Of a DNA stretch of 64,000 bases, positions 26,325 to 35,379 are shown piece by piece; position 1 is the first letter of the stretch; each line of letters opens with the position of its first letter. The notes beneath the pieces are model-generated. The model had not been told where the DNA came from. It saw only the letters and a list, made by a program, of their open reading frames with translations, and did not search any database. The position numbers were made by a program, and so were the translations under genes. The DNA is from Nonomuraea helvata (lineage in GTDB: Bacteria; Actinomycetota; Actinomycetes; Streptosporangiales; Streptosporangiaceae), in the NCBI RefSeq assembly GCF_039535785.1, contig NZ_BAAAXV010000009.1, positions 2,356,001-2,420,000 on the forward strand. Direction: 5' to 3'.

Positions 26325-26986
26325 CCGGCGGGGACATCCGGGTGGTCGTCGCCGACGACCAGGAGATCGCGCGCACCGGGCTCAGGATGATCCTCGACGC
26401 GCAGCCCGGCATCGAGGTCGTCGGCGAGGCCGCCGACGGGCGCCGGGCCGTCGAGCTGGCGCGGCGCCTGCGCCCCGACGTGTGCCTGTTCGACATCCGC
26501 ATGCCCGGCCTCGACGGCATCGAGGCCACCCGCCGCCTGGCCGGTCCTGGCGTCGCCGAACCCCTCGCCGTCGTCGTCATCACCACCTTCGACCTCGACG
26601 AGTACGTCTACGCCGCGCTCAGAGCCGGCGCCCGCGGCTTCCTGCTCAAGGACGCAGGCCCTGACCTGCTCTCCCAGGCCGTACGCGCCGCCGCCAACGG
26701 CGACGCCCTCATCGCGCCCAACATCACCGCACGCCTGCTCGAGAGCTTCGCCTTCGCCGGCACCGTCGCACCGCCCGCGCAACCCGTCGAGGCGCTGACC
26801 AGCAGGGAGGAGGAGATCCTCGCCACCGTGGCGCGCGGCCGGACCAACAGCGAGATCGCCGACGAGCTGCACATCTCCCTCAGCACCGTCAAGAGCCACA
26901 TCGCCAGCCTCATGATGAAGCTCGGTGTACGCAATCGCGTCGAGATCGCCATGTGGGCCTACGAGACCCGGCGCGTACGCCCCTGA
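26321..26986 (+). CDS. NarL/LuxR-family response regulator
   Basis: The 221-residue protein has a receiver domain with acidic pair DD near residue 12, phospho-Asp in VCLFDIRMPGLDG and Lys in LLKDAG, then a C-terminal LuxR helix-turn-helix (TSREEEILATVARGRTNSEI to VKSHIASLMMKLGV). It overlaps the kinase gene by ATGA, so the pair is co-translated. A palindrome 20 bases past its stop and before the MDR reductase is a plausible site for it. Confidence 0.93.
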   Translation: MTGGDIRVVVADDQEIARTGLRMILDAQPGIEVVGEAADGRRAVELARRLRPDVCLFDIRMPGLDGIEATRRLAGPGVAEPLAVVVITTFDLDEYVYAALRAGARGFLLKDAGPDLLSQAVRAAANGDALIAPNITARLLESFAFAGTVAPPAQPVEALTSREEEILATVARGRTNSEIADELHISLSTVKSHIASLMMKLGVRNRVEIAMWAYETRRVRP

Positions 26987-27005
26987 CCTGGCCGATCGGC
27001 CGGCG

Positions 27006-27022
27006 CGAAAGTCGTACTTTCG
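27006..27022. promoter_or_regulatory. Inverted repeat CGAAAGT-CGT-ACTTTCG
   Basis: Perfect seven-base arms with a three-base centre lie 20 bases past the response-regulator stop and 64 bases before the MDR reductase start. The size suits a LuxR-type regulator dimer. It could instead be a weak terminator, but no U-run follows. Confidence 0.45.
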
Positions 27023-27085
27023 GCTGTGGAGCCGGCGCGCGGGCCTGGCGACACTGGTCGCGAGTCCCCAGTCAGGAGAAATGCG

Positions 27086-28066
27086 ATGAAGGCGTTCGTC
27101 CTACGCTCGTACGGCTCGTCCCTCCAGCTCACCGACATCGACAGGCCCGTGCCCGGCGACGGCGAGGTGCTGGTCCGGGTGCGCGCCACTTCCGTCCAGC
27201 CCTACGACTGGCACCTCATGCGCGGCGAGCCGTACGTCGCGCGTCTCATGGCCGGCGGCCCCGGCCTGCGCAAGCCGCCGTTCGACATCCCGGGCGCCGA
27301 CGTGGCGGGGGAGGTCGAGGAGATCGGCAAGGGGGTGACGGAGTTCGCCCCGGGCGACGAGGTGTACGCGATGCCCAAGCAGGGCGGCTTCGCCGAGTAC
27401 GTGTGCGTGCCGGAGAGCGAGCTGGTGCGCAAGCCGGCGAACCTGTCGTTCGAGGAGGCGGCGGCGGTGCCGATGGCGGCGAACACCGCCCTGATCGCCC
27501 TGCGCGACCAGGCACGCGTCCAGCCGGGGCAGCAGGTCCTGGTGAACGGGGCCTCCGGCGGCGTGGGCACGTTCGCCGTGCAGCTCGCCAAGGCGTTCGG
27601 CGCGCGGGTCACCGGCGTCTGCGGCAGGCGGAACGTGGGCATGGTCCGGTCGATCGGCGCGAACGAGGTCATCGACTACACCAAAGAGGACTTCACCCGT
27701 GCCGGGCGGCACTACGACGTGCTGGTGGACATCGCGGGCAGCCGTCCCGCCTCGGCCTGCCGGCGGGTGATGGCCCGCAAGGGAACCCTGGTCCTCGTCG
27801 GCGGTCCGGCCGGACGCTGGCTGCAGCCCGCGAGCCACGTGTTCGCGACACTCGCGGTGGCGCCGTTCATGTCGCAGAGAGTCGCCGTGGCGGACGTGGT
27901 GCGCTGCACGGAGAACAAGCGGAACCTGACGACGCTGGCCGAGCTCATCGAGGGCGGCGAGGTCCATCCGGTCATCGACCGGAGCTACCCGTTCAAGGAG
28001 GTCCCGGCGGCCGTCGGCTACCAGGAGGCCGGTCACGCGGCGGGCAAGGTCGTGATCGCCGTCTAG
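27086..28066 (+). CDS. Zinc-free MDR reductase (quinone oxidoreductase type)
   Basis: The 326-residue medium-chain reductase has a GroES-like N-domain (about 25-110, GADVAGEVEEIGKGV), then the NADPH Rossmann site NGASGGVGTFAVQLAKAFGA. Structural zinc cysteines are absent, as in quinone reductase/enoyl reductase members. It probably reduces quinones or enones with NADPH and may protect against reactive carbonyls. It starts at ATG six bases after AGGAGA. The inverted repeat upstream suggests control by the adjacent two-component system; this is inferred. Confidence 0.9.
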   Translation: MKAFVLRSYGSSLQLTDIDRPVPGDGEVLVRVRATSVQPYDWHLMRGEPYVARLMAGGPGLRKPPFDIPGADVAGEVEEIGKGVTEFAPGDEVYAMPKQGGFAEYVCVPESELVRKPANLSFEEAAAVPMAANTALIALRDQARVQPGQQVLVNGASGGVGTFAVQLAKAFGARVTGVCGRRNVGMVRSIGANEVIDYTKEDFTRAGRHYDVLVDIAGSRPASACRRVMARKGTLVLVGGPAGRWLQPASHVFATLAVAPFMSQRVAVADVVRCTENKRNLTTLAELIEGGEVHPVIDRSYPFKEVPAAVGYQEAGHAAGKVVIAV

Positions 28067-28194
28067 AGTGCCCGCCTCAGGACGCCGTCCAAGTCCAACC
28101 CTGTATGGCGGAGCGCTGGAGACCGACCTCCCCGATTGTTACGGTTGTCGCGTCAACGACGATCATCAAGGGCCACGATCACCAAGGGGTACCC

Positions 28195-29388
28195 ATGACC
28201 GAGACCTCGGCGATGCCGCCGCACATGCGGCGGGTGGGGTTCGACCCGGCGCCCGAGCTGGCGGCGATGCGGGACGAGGCGGGGATCGTGCGCGTCACGA
28301 GCGCGTTCGGCCTGGACGCCTGGCTCGTGACCCGGTACGCGGACGTACGCGAGGTCCTGGGCGACGCCGAGCGCTTCAAGATCGCCGAGCAGACGGTGGG
28401 GCGGCTGCCCGGAGCCCCGGAGATGACCCCGGAGCAGCTCGCCAAGGCGCAGGCGGGCAACCTGCTCGGCGCGGACCCGCCCAAGCACACCCGCCTGCGC
28501 AGGATGCTGACGCCCGAGTTCACCATCCGCAGGATGCAGCGGCTGGAGCCGCGGATCCGGCGCATCGTGGACGACCACCTGGACGCCATGGAGGCCGCCG
28601 GGGCGCCCGCCGACCTGGTGCAGTCGTTCGCGCTGCCGATCCCGTCGCTGGTCATCTGCGAGCTGCTCGGCGTCCCGTACGAGGACCGCGCCGGCTTCCA
28701 GCTCCGCACCAGCAGGATGCTCGACATGTCGGTCCCCGGCGAGGAGCGGCTGGCGCTGCAGTTCGAGTCGCGGGCGTACATGGAGGCCCTGGTCCGCCGC
28801 ATCCAGCAGGACCCGGGCGAGGAGCTGCTCGGCATGCTGGTCCGTGAGCACGGCGACGACCTGAGCACGGACGAGCTCGTCGGGATCGGCGCCCTGCTGC
28901 TGTTCGCCGGCCACGAGACCACCTCCAACATGCTCGCCCTCGGCACTCTGGCCCTCCTCCGCCACCCCGAACAGCTCGAACTCCTCAGGAAGGAGCCCGA
29001 GCGCATCGACGCCGCGGTGGAGGAGCTGCTGCGCTGGCTGAGCATCGTCAACTCGGGCACCACCAAGGTCACGACCACGGAGGTCGAGCTCGGCGGCCGC
29101 ACCATCCCGCCCGGTGAGCTGATCGTCTGCGCCCTGCCCGCGGCCAACCGCGACCCGGCGCTGCTGCCCGACGCGGACGCGTTCGACATCTCCCGCGGCG
29201 CCCCCGGCCACGTCGCCTTCGGCCACGGCATCCACCACTGCCTGGGCGCCCCGCTGGCGCGCATGGAGCTGCGCATCGCCTTCCCCGCACTGCTCGAGCG
29301 CTTCCCGGGGCTGCATGAGGCCGGCGCCGCGGACTTCCGCTCCTCCCACATCGTGTACGGCCTGAGCTCCCTGGCGGTCGCCTGGTAG
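28195..29388 (+). CDS. Cytochrome P450
   Basis: The 397-residue class I bacterial P450 has I-helix AGHETTSN, ExxR in EELLR and the heme loop FGHGIHHCLGAPLAR with ligand Cys349. Length and motifs match CYP105/CYP107-like actinomycete enzymes that hydroxylate secondary metabolites or foreign compounds. It starts after AAGGGG. Just upstream, CGATCATCAAGGG and CGATCACCAAGGG form a near-perfect 13-base direct repeat 16 bases apart, doubling the ribosome site. No ferredoxin is adjacent, so an electron partner elsewhere is needed. Confidence 0.93.
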   Translation: MTETSAMPPHMRRVGFDPAPELAAMRDEAGIVRVTSAFGLDAWLVTRYADVREVLGDAERFKIAEQTVGRLPGAPEMTPEQLAKAQAGNLLGADPPKHTRLRRMLTPEFTIRRMQRLEPRIRRIVDDHLDAMEAAGAPADLVQSFALPIPSLVICELLGVPYEDRAGFQLRTSRMLDMSVPGEERLALQFESRAYMEALVRRIQQDPGEELLGMLVREHGDDLSTDELVGIGALLLFAGHETTSNMLALGTLALLRHPEQLELLRKEPERIDAAVEELLRWLSIVNSGTTKVTTTEVELGGRTIPPGELIVCALPAANRDPALLPDADAFDISRGAPGHVAFGHGIHHCLGAPLARMELRIAFPALLERFPGLHEAGAADFRSSHIVYGLSSLAVAW

Positions 29389-29427
29389 CTGAGCAGCCTC
29401 CTCCGACACGTAATAAGGTCCTGGATC

Positions 29428-30759
29428 ATGCCCGAGCCTCTTTATCCGGATGATCCACCCGCAATCGGCCCATACAGGCTGATGGGCCGCCTGGGAGCCG
29501 GCGGTCAGGGTGTCGTTTACCTGGGCCAGGCCAGGGACGGGAGGTACGTGGCGGTCAAGGTGCTGCATGACGCGGTCTCCGACCAGGTGCTCGAGCGGTT
29601 CGCCAAGGAGCTGGCCGCCGCCCGGCGGGTCGAGCCGTTCTGCGTCGCCCAGGTGCTCGACGCCTCCTTCGAGGGCCGGCGGCCGTACATCGTCACCGAG
29701 TACGTCGAAGGGCTCTCGCTGCAGCAGGCCGGCGTACACCACGGCCCCGCGCTGCACCGGATGGCGGTGTCCACCGCGACGGCGCTCGCCGCCGTCCACC
29801 GGGCCGGAATCGTGCACCGCGACTTCAAGCCGGCCAACGTGCTGCTCGCCAAGGACGGGCCTCGCGTCATCGATTTCGGCATCGCCCGCGACACCGAGGC
29901 ATCCCTCACCGTCACCAGCAGCATCGTCGGCACACCCTCCTACATGGCGCCGGAACAACTCGGCGGCCACTACACCGGGCCTGCCGCCGACGTGTTCGCC
30001 TGGGGTTCGGTGATGGTCTTCGCCGCCACCGGCCGCCCGCCCTTCGGCGTCGACCACCTGCCCGCCGTCATCTCCCGCATCCTGTACGCCGCCCCCGACC
30101 TCGGCGACATGGCCGAACCCCTGCGCTCCATCGTCACCAGTTGCCTGGCAAAGGAGCCGTCCCGCCGCCCTACCATGCAGGACGTGCTGCTCCAGTTGCT
30201 GGGGCAGCAGCGCGTACGGCCGATCGCCCCTTCCGAACTGGTCGCGGACACCAGACCCACCGTCCGTTCCACGCCCCTGCGCACCGGCTTGCTCGTCGGC
30301 GGCACCGCCGTCGTCGTCACCTCCGTCACCCTCAGCGTGACCCTGCTGCTCGGCCTTCCGGGGGGAGACCCGGGCCGAGCCACGAATCCTCCCGCGGACG
30401 GCGCCACGAGCTCACCGGTCACCGGAGCCTCCGAGTCCTCGCCGTCCCCGGCCGATTCGGCGCCGGAGGCTGTCGTGTTCGTCAGCCTGGCCGCGCAGGG
30501 CAGCAAGAACGGAACCTGCTACAAGAGCGGCGTCCGCGTCCGGTTCCGAGGGAAGATCGTCGACGACGCCGAACCGATAGGGCACCGCTGGGTGCTCGAC
30601 GGCCGTGAGAGCGGCGTGACCACCACCTACACAGGCAAGGGGCCATTCGAGGTCGTCACCCCGGCGGGTTTCATCGAACCCGGCACCCACAAGGCCACCT
30701 TCTGGCTTCTCAGGCCGGGCACGCGTCGCTCCAAGACCATAGAGATCAAGGTCTGCTGA
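29428..30759 (+). CDS. Membrane Ser/Thr protein kinase (PknB-like)
   Basis: The 443-residue protein has an N-terminal kinase domain (about 15-265) with glycine loop GRLGAGGQGVVY, ATP Lys44, HRDFKPAN (D132), DFG (D149) and APEQL. A membrane helix lies at about 285-307. A 135-residue outside domain follows a Ser/Pro linker, with two cysteines (TCYKSG and the C-terminal Cys) that probably form a disulfide; it has no PASTA repeats. It should sense an outside cue and phosphorylate inside targets. It overlaps the orphan OmpR regulator tail to tail by 14 bases, and such kinases often act on nearby regulators. Confidence 0.93.
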   Translation: MPEPLYPDDPPAIGPYRLMGRLGAGGQGVVYLGQARDGRYVAVKVLHDAVSDQVLERFAKELAAARRVEPFCVAQVLDASFEGRRPYIVTEYVEGLSLQQAGVHHGPALHRMAVSTATALAAVHRAGIVHRDFKPANVLLAKDGPRVIDFGIARDTEASLTVTSSIVGTPSYMAPEQLGGHYTGPAADVFAWGSVMVFAATGRPPFGVDHLPAVISRILYAAPDLGDMAEPLRSIVTSCLAKEPSRRPTMQDVLLQLLGQQRVRPIAPSELVADTRPTVRSTPLRTGLLVGGTAVVVTSVTLSVTLLLGLPGGDPGRATNPPADGATSSPVTGASESSPSPADSAPEAVVFVSLAAQGSKNGTCYKSGVRVRFRGKIVDDAEPIGHRWVLDGRESGVTTTYTGKGPFEVVTPAGFIEPGTHKATFWLLRPGTRRSKTIEIKVC

Positions 30760-31492
30760 CGGACGCGACCACGGCGGGTCTGATCGTGTAGCCGACGCCG
30801 CGCACGGTGTGGATCATCGGCTCGCGGTGCGCGTCGATCTTGCGCCGGAGGTAGGAGATGTACAGCTCGACGACGTTGCTCTGGCCGAAGTCGTACGCCC
30901 ACACCCGGTCGAGTATCTGCGCCTTGCTCAGCACCCGTCCCGGATGGTGCATGAGGAACCGGAGCAGTTCGAACTCCGTGGGCGTGAGCCTGATCTCCTT
31001 GTCTGCCCGCCGTACCTGATGGGTCTCCTGGTCCAGCGTGAGGTCCCCGACCACGAGCCCGTCGTCGGGCCGTGCCCGCGCCGCGCGCGAGCGGCGCAGC
31101 AGCCCGCGCAGCCGGATGACGACCTCCTCCAGGCTGAACGGCTTCGTGACGTAGTCGTCGGCGCCTGCCCGCAGGTCGACGAGCCGGTCCTGGAGCGAGT
31201 CCAGGGCCGTCAGGAACAGGATCGGCACATCCGGCAGCACGCCGCGCAGCCGGGGCAGAAGCTGAATCCCGTTCATGACGTCCAGGACGATCGCGTCGGG
31301 ACGGAAGCCGCGGGCCGCGCGGATGGCCGCCGATCCGTTGCGCACGCTGCGGACGTCCCAGGACTCCTGGCGCATGACCAGGGAAAGGAGCTCGGTCAGC
31401 GAGGGCTCGTCATCCACGACGAGGATGTTGATCGAGCTGCCGTCGGCTCGGCGCACGGGCTCGGACCGGGAGTTCGGGCTGGTCGTGTGCAT
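30746..31492 (-). CDS. OmpR-family orphan response regulator with shortened receiver loop
   Basis: The 248-residue protein has a receiver domain (about 20-135) with acidic D27/D28, phospho-Asp D71 in IVLDVMNGIQLL and Lys in YVTKPFS, then an OmpR winged helix (about 150-240, ending VRGVGYTIRP). After D71 the usual MMPGMDG loop is cut to MNG, four residues shorter and without the conserved Pro. This may alter phosphorylation or metal binding. No histidine kinase is adjacent; a Ser/Thr kinase gene converges on it. Confidence 0.9.
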   Translation of the reverse strand: MHTTSPNSRSEPVRRADGSSINILVVDDEPSLTELLSLVMRQESWDVRSVRNGSAAIRAARGFRPDAIVLDVMNGIQLLPRLRGVLPDVPILFLTALDSLQDRLVDLRAGADDYVTKPFSLEEVVIRLRGLLRRSRAARARPDDGLVVGDLTLDQETHQVRRADKEIRLTPTEFELLRFLMHHPGRVLSKAQILDRVWAYDFGQSNVVELYISYLRRKIDAHREPMIHTVRGVGYTIRPAVVASVSRP

Positions 31493-31559
31493 GCTCGTGA
31501 CGATGACGTGCCTGTATGAAGGTTTGCTGATTGCCGCTTGTGAATCGCCTGTGAACTGC

Positions 31560-31590
31560 GGAAGGGCCCGGCGGCGTGCCGGGCCCTTCC
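31560..31590 (-). terminator. Terminator after the lipase-like gene
   Basis: Thirteen-base arms GGAAGGGCCCGGC and GCCGGGCCCTTCC pair perfectly around a five-base loop. It lies 117 bases past the leftward lipase stop and 68 bases before the OmpR gene start, so it insulates the two. Confidence 0.8.
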
Positions 31591-31706
31591 TATCCCTTTG
31601 AAGCGCATCAGAGCTACGCAGGGCCGCTACCCCCTTTTCGGCCAGTAACGCCTCGTCCTGAACGCCGACTGGTCCGATCCCGACGTGATCGAAAGGTAGC
31701 CACTGA

Positions 31707-33029
31707 TCACCAGCCGGCGAGCTGCTCCAGGAGCCAGTCGATCAGCACCTGGGACACCTCGCCGTGCGCGGAGTTGCCCGTGTCGCAGCAGAACGCGTCC
31801 AGGAACGTCTCGTCCTTCGGCAGGTCGGCGAGGTTCTTGTAAAGGTCGGCCTGCCACTGCAACGGGTCCCTGGCCAGGGCGATCGCACTGACCGTGGGGA
31901 CGAAGCAGCTGCTGCGGAACCCCTCCTGGACAGGCAGCCCGATCGCGTCGGCCACCCTGCCCCAGAAGTCCAGCCTGCCCCCGGGCGCCCCGTCGAACGC
32001 CGGCACGCCCGACGTGGCGCTCGTCCACACCGGAGCGCCGAATTTGACCGCGCCGAGGCTCTCCAGCTCGCCCCGGTCCGGCTGGATCCTGGCCGTGAGC
32101 TGCAGCGGGTCGTGGTGCAGGTCGAACACCGGCGTCCCCGGCGGCAGGTCCGGCCCCGCGCCGTCCCCGGCCCCGTTGGCCAGGCCCAGCTTGTACGGCC
32201 GCATCGGGAACCACCCGACCCTGCGCAGGTCGTCCAGGAAGTCCGTACGCAGCCGGCTGGCGGTGGTCACCGGTCCCGAGTAGTCCTCGCCCTCGACCCA
32301 GCCCCACAGGAGCTGCTGCGCGGCCGGGCTGCGGATCAGCTCGGCCTGGCCGGGACCGCCGGACGGCGGCCGCAGCGACTCGTCGAGATAGGCGAGCTGC
32401 TGGAGCACCAGCGGGATCCAGGCGCCGAGGTGCGGCGTGTCGTAGGAGAAGTACTTGTCGGTCTGGTGGTCGAAGCCCTCGCTCTCCAGGCGCGCGAGCG
32501 CGTACCTGGTGATCATGCCGCCCAGGCTGACGCCGCCGACGACCAGCGGGAGGTCGCCCCGCCGCTCCTGGATGGCACGCCGGACGCAGGCGGCCGCCAC
32601 TGCAGCGTTGGCCTGGATGTGGGTCTGCCGCTCGTCGAAGCCGAGCAGGATGACGTCGATGCCCATCGCCCTGAGCCGGTCCAGGAAGCCGGGAGCGCCC
32701 GCGTCGAAGCGGCTCCACATCGCGTCGAGGTCGCTCGGCCCGTAGTCGAAGCCGTCGGCGAAGATCAGCGGCCGGGTCAGCGCGGCGTGCCCGTGGGCCA
32801 GGTGGACCGCGGCCCGGCCGGTGACCGTGCGTCCCTGATGCGGCTGGTCGCCCACCAGATCCCAGACGTGGACGGGTCTCGGAGCCTTGACCGCGTCAGG
32901 CCGCGGAGCCGCGAACCAGACCCCCTGCTGCCCGAGCGCGTCCGTGATCCGCTCGGCCTGCTCCTCGGTCAGACTGCCCCTGACCGTCCCGGCTCTGGTC
33001 TCGACGTCGATTCTCGGTGCCTGCGCCAT
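31707..33029 (-). CDS. Alpha/beta-hydrolase, lipase-like
   Basis: The 440-residue protein has the nucleophile elbow GVSLGG (in LVVGGVSLGGMITRYALARLE), an oxyanion region (RPLIFADGFDYG) and a late His candidate near the C-terminus (SAHGEVSQVL). No clear signal peptide is present, and the start MAQAPRID follows GAGAGG. The long insert between the nucleophile and the end suggests a large lid. It probably cleaves esters or lipids; the substrate is unknown. It is the only gene of its leftward unit, with a good terminator downstream. Confidence 0.75.
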   Translation of the reverse strand: MAQAPRIDVETRAGTVRGSLTEEQAERITDALGQQGVWFAAPRPDAVKAPRPVHVWDLVGDQPHQGRTVTGRAAVHLAHGHAALTRPLIFADGFDYGPSDLDAMWSRFDAGAPGFLDRLRAMGIDVILLGFDERQTHIQANAAVAAACVRRAIQERRGDLPLVVGGVSLGGMITRYALARLESEGFDHQTDKYFSYDTPHLGAWIPLVLQQLAYLDESLRPPSGGPGQAELIRSPAAQQLLWGWVEGEDYSGPVTTASRLRTDFLDDLRRVGWFPMRPYKLGLANGAGDGAGPDLPPGTPVFDLHHDPLQLTARIQPDRGELESLGAVKFGAPVWTSATSGVPAFDGAPGGRLDFWGRVADAIGLPVQEGFRSSCFVPTVSAIALARDPLQWQADLYKNLADLPKDETFLDAFCCDTGNSAHGEVSQVLIDWLLEQLAGW

Positions 33030-33146
33030 GATCGATCCTCTCGCTGGGTGCCGAGCCTCACTGGGGCCCACGCACCTCACCCTACGAGCGCTGTCAGCAA
33101 TTGACCGATTACTTACAGTCGCGGCGCGTCCACCCAAATGCGCAGG

Positions 33147-34157
33147 TCAGGCCGCTGATGGCCGGAGATCGACGGTGAGCGTGCCCTCCTCGGTCCGGAC
33201 CTCCGTCCCCAGGCCGGCGCAGGCGGCGATGAAGCGGTGGCGGATCCAGCCCGACTCCGCCGGGTCCGCGATCCTCGTACGGCAGTAGTCGAGCGCTATG
33301 GGCACGGCGCTCAGCCGTACCGGACCGTGCTCGTCCAGGGTGACCAGGAAGATCAGCCCGAGGTCGTTGCGGAGCTCGGGATCCACGATGTAGTCGTCGA
33401 TGAAGTCGCCCATGTCGTACAGGACCGGCCCGGCCACCCCATGGAAGACGTGCGCGGAGTGCCCGGCCACCAGGGTCGCCCCCGCGCCCACCAGCGCCCT
33501 GGCCGAGCGGCGGACGTGGGTGACGGGCGCGGCGGTCATGTTCGGGCCCCAGTGGACGCAGACGATCACCGCGTCGCCGCTCATGCCCCTGATCGCGCTC
33601 ATGAGGCGGTCCGGCGCCCCGGTGCCCAGGTCGGCGTACGCGACCCCGGGCCTGCGCTCGGTGGCCCCGAACTCCGAGGGATGGTCGGTGACGCCCAGCA
33701 CGGAAAGGCGCAGGCCACCGGCCTCCAGCACGGCGGGCTCCCACGCCCGGTCCAGGTCGGCGCCCGCGCCCACCGTGCGGATCCCGGCAGCGGCCAGGTG
33801 GTCGAGGGTGTCCAGGAGGGCGTCCTGGCCGTAGTCGAGCGCGTGGTTGTTGGCCAGCGTGACCGCGTGCACGCCCAGCTCCGCCAGCATCGCCGCGGCC
33901 TGCGGCGGGGCGCGGAAGTGGAACGGCTTGCGCATCGGGTCCCACTGCCGGCCGCGGTCCGAGATGCAGCATTCGAGGTTGAGCAGGACGAGGTCGGCCC
34001 GGGCGAGCACGGCGCGCACACCCGTGTCGAAGAAGTGGGCCGGATCGGCGCTCAGCTCGAGCCGTTGGGCGACGCCGCGCCCGAGCATCGTGTCACCGGC
34101 CAGCGCCAGCGTGACCGTCATCGCGGGCCCCCGATGCCGTCGCGTTCCCTCGGTCAT
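33147..34157 (-). CDS. CapA/PgsA-family metallophosphatase-like protein
   Basis: The 336-residue protein has the CapA fold: AGDTMLGRG near the start, LNLECCIS, LANNHALDYG, VHWG and AGHSAHVFHG, which supply the metal ligands (Asp, Asn, His) of the calcineurin-like superfamily. CapA/PgsA proteins take part in poly-gamma-glutamate or capsule metabolism; many actinobacterial members are enzymes of unknown substrate. No signal peptide is visible, so it is probably cytoplasmic. ATG 34121 (MTVTLALAGDT), preceded by GGGGG, is an alternative and perhaps better start. Confidence 0.88.
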   Translation of the reverse strand: MTEGTRRHRGPAMTVTLALAGDTMLGRGVAQRLELSADPAHFFDTGVRAVLARADLVLLNLECCISDRGRQWDPMRKPFHFRAPPQAAAMLAELGVHAVTLANNHALDYGQDALLDTLDHLAAAGIRTVGAGADLDRAWEPAVLEAGGLRLSVLGVTDHPSEFGATERRPGVAYADLGTGAPDRLMSAIRGMSGDAVIVCVHWGPNMTAAPVTHVRRSARALVGAGATLVAGHSAHVFHGVAGPVLYDMGDFIDDYIVDPELRNDLGLIFLVTLDEHGPVRLSAVPIALDYCRTRIADPAESGWIRHRFIAACAGLGTEVRTEEGTLTVDLRPSAA

Positions 34158-34315
34158 ATGCGTCCAGCTTCCCCGCCGGGCGGCTTCGACACCCCCTCTG
34201 GCCTGCGGCGCAACCGTTCAGAGGAGGAGTTTTCGGGTATTGGCGCGGGTAGTGACGGGATGAATCTGGAGGAGGGGGGCGAGGGGGCCCCTCACGCCAC
34301 GGAGGTGAGAAAGCA

Positions 34316-34774
34316 GTGGCTTTGCCGATAAGGCGTAATCGCGGGGCGATGCAGCCGGGCGCGCCCTGGCAGCGGCGCGCATGGGATCCCTTCACGGAGT
34401 TCCAGCAACTGTGGGATCAGATGGGGCGGCTGTTCGAGCAGGGCGCCGAGACCGACGTCGCCGCCTGGCGGCCTGCCGCGGAGACAGAGGAGACCCCGGA
34501 TGCCTACGTCGTACGCGCCGAGCTGCCCGGCATGAGGCGCGAGGACATCAACGTCGAGGTCAACGACAGCGAGCTCTGCGTTTCCGGGGAGATCAACGAG
34601 GAGGAGAAGGGCAACATGCTGCGGCGGCGCACCGGCCGGTTCGTCTACCGGACGATCCTGCCGAGCGACGCCGACACCGAGCACATCGGCGGCGAGCTGG
34701 CCGACGGCATCCTGACCGTGCGCGTTCCCAAGACGGAGAAGGGCCGCGCCCGCCGCATCGAGATCAAGGGCTGA
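34316..34774 (+). CDS. Hsp20 small heat-shock chaperone
   Basis: The 152-residue protein has an alpha-crystallin domain (about 55-145; ELPGMRREDINVEV, ELCVSGE and GELADGILTVRVPK) and a short C-terminal IEIKG tail in place of the usual I-x-I. It starts at GTG after GGAGGTGA. Hsp20 proteins hold unfolded proteins for later refolding. It heads a rightward run of four genes, the other three being unknown. No HspR (HAIR) element is visible upstream; a G-rich palindrome GAGGGGGCCCCTC lies at 34281-34293. Confidence 0.93.
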   Translation: MALPIRRNRGAMQPGAPWQRRAWDPFTEFQQLWDQMGRLFEQGAETDVAAWRPAAETEETPDAYVVRAELPGMRREDINVEVNDSELCVSGEINEEEKGNMLRRRTGRFVYRTILPSDADTEHIGGELADGILTVRVPKTEKGRARRIEIKG

Positions 34775-34788
34775 CACGGGGGAGGCGC

Positions 34789-35373
34789 ATGGCCGGCACG
34801 CAGGCCTTCTGGATCGGCGCCATACGAGGAGACGACGGCGAGGACCAGGGCAGCGCACAGGAGCGCTACGGCGAAGAGCTGCGCAAATGGAGGCACGCGT
34901 TCGAGGCCGTTGACGGTGAACCGGCCGCGGGCGGCATCACGCTGGACCCGTTGCACTTCGCGCTGGGCGCGTGGGAGGTGGCCACGCGCCCGGTGGCGGA
35001 GCACGCGTACGTACGCCGCCATCCGCGGGTGCTGGACGCGACCTGCCACCGGCCCGAGGAGGCGGCAGGGCTGCTCGCCGTGGTCGAGCTCGCGGCCCCG
35101 CCCCAGGTCGGCCTGCCTGCCGGCTGGTCGAGCTGGCAGCGCCAGGAGCCGACCTACGTGCCGCCGCCGTACGAGCGGCCGACCGCGCTGAGCACCCTGG
35201 AGCTCCGCGTGCCGCTGCCGGTGGACGGCCTGCCCACGCCCACCCACGCGCGGGCCGAGGGACTGCCGAACCTCGACGACGCCCAGGCCTCGCTCGAAGC
35301 GCTCCTGGCCGAACTGAACGCCGTGGTCAACCCGTTCCTGCGCGAGCTGGAGGAAGCCGATCCGGCGAGGTGA
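34789..35373 (+). CDS. Hypothetical protein of the Hsp20 operon (194 aa)
   Basis: The ATG lies three bases after GGGGGAGG and 14 bases after the hsp20 stop, so the two are co-transcribed. The protein is soluble, acidic and rich in Pro near its middle (YVPPPYERPTALSTLELRVPLP), with a helical C-terminus (AQASLEALLAELNAVVNPFLREL). No known domain or catalytic motif is recognised. Its position suggests a stress-related role. Confidence 0.8.
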   Translation: MAGTQAFWIGAIRGDDGEDQGSAQERYGEELRKWRHAFEAVDGEPAAGGITLDPLHFALGAWEVATRPVAEHAYVRRHPRVLDATCHRPEEAAGLLAVVELAAPPQVGLPAGWSSWQRQEPTYVPPPYERPTALSTLELRVPLPVDGLPTPTHARAEGLPNLDDAQASLEALLAELNAVVNPFLRELEEADPAR

Positions 35374-35379
35374 TCGAGG

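Noticed and set aside
28153..30057. Long minus-strand frame opposite the P450 and Ser/Thr kinase
   Set aside because: Both plus-strand genes have full catalytic motifs; the opposite frame is low-complexity and has no domain.
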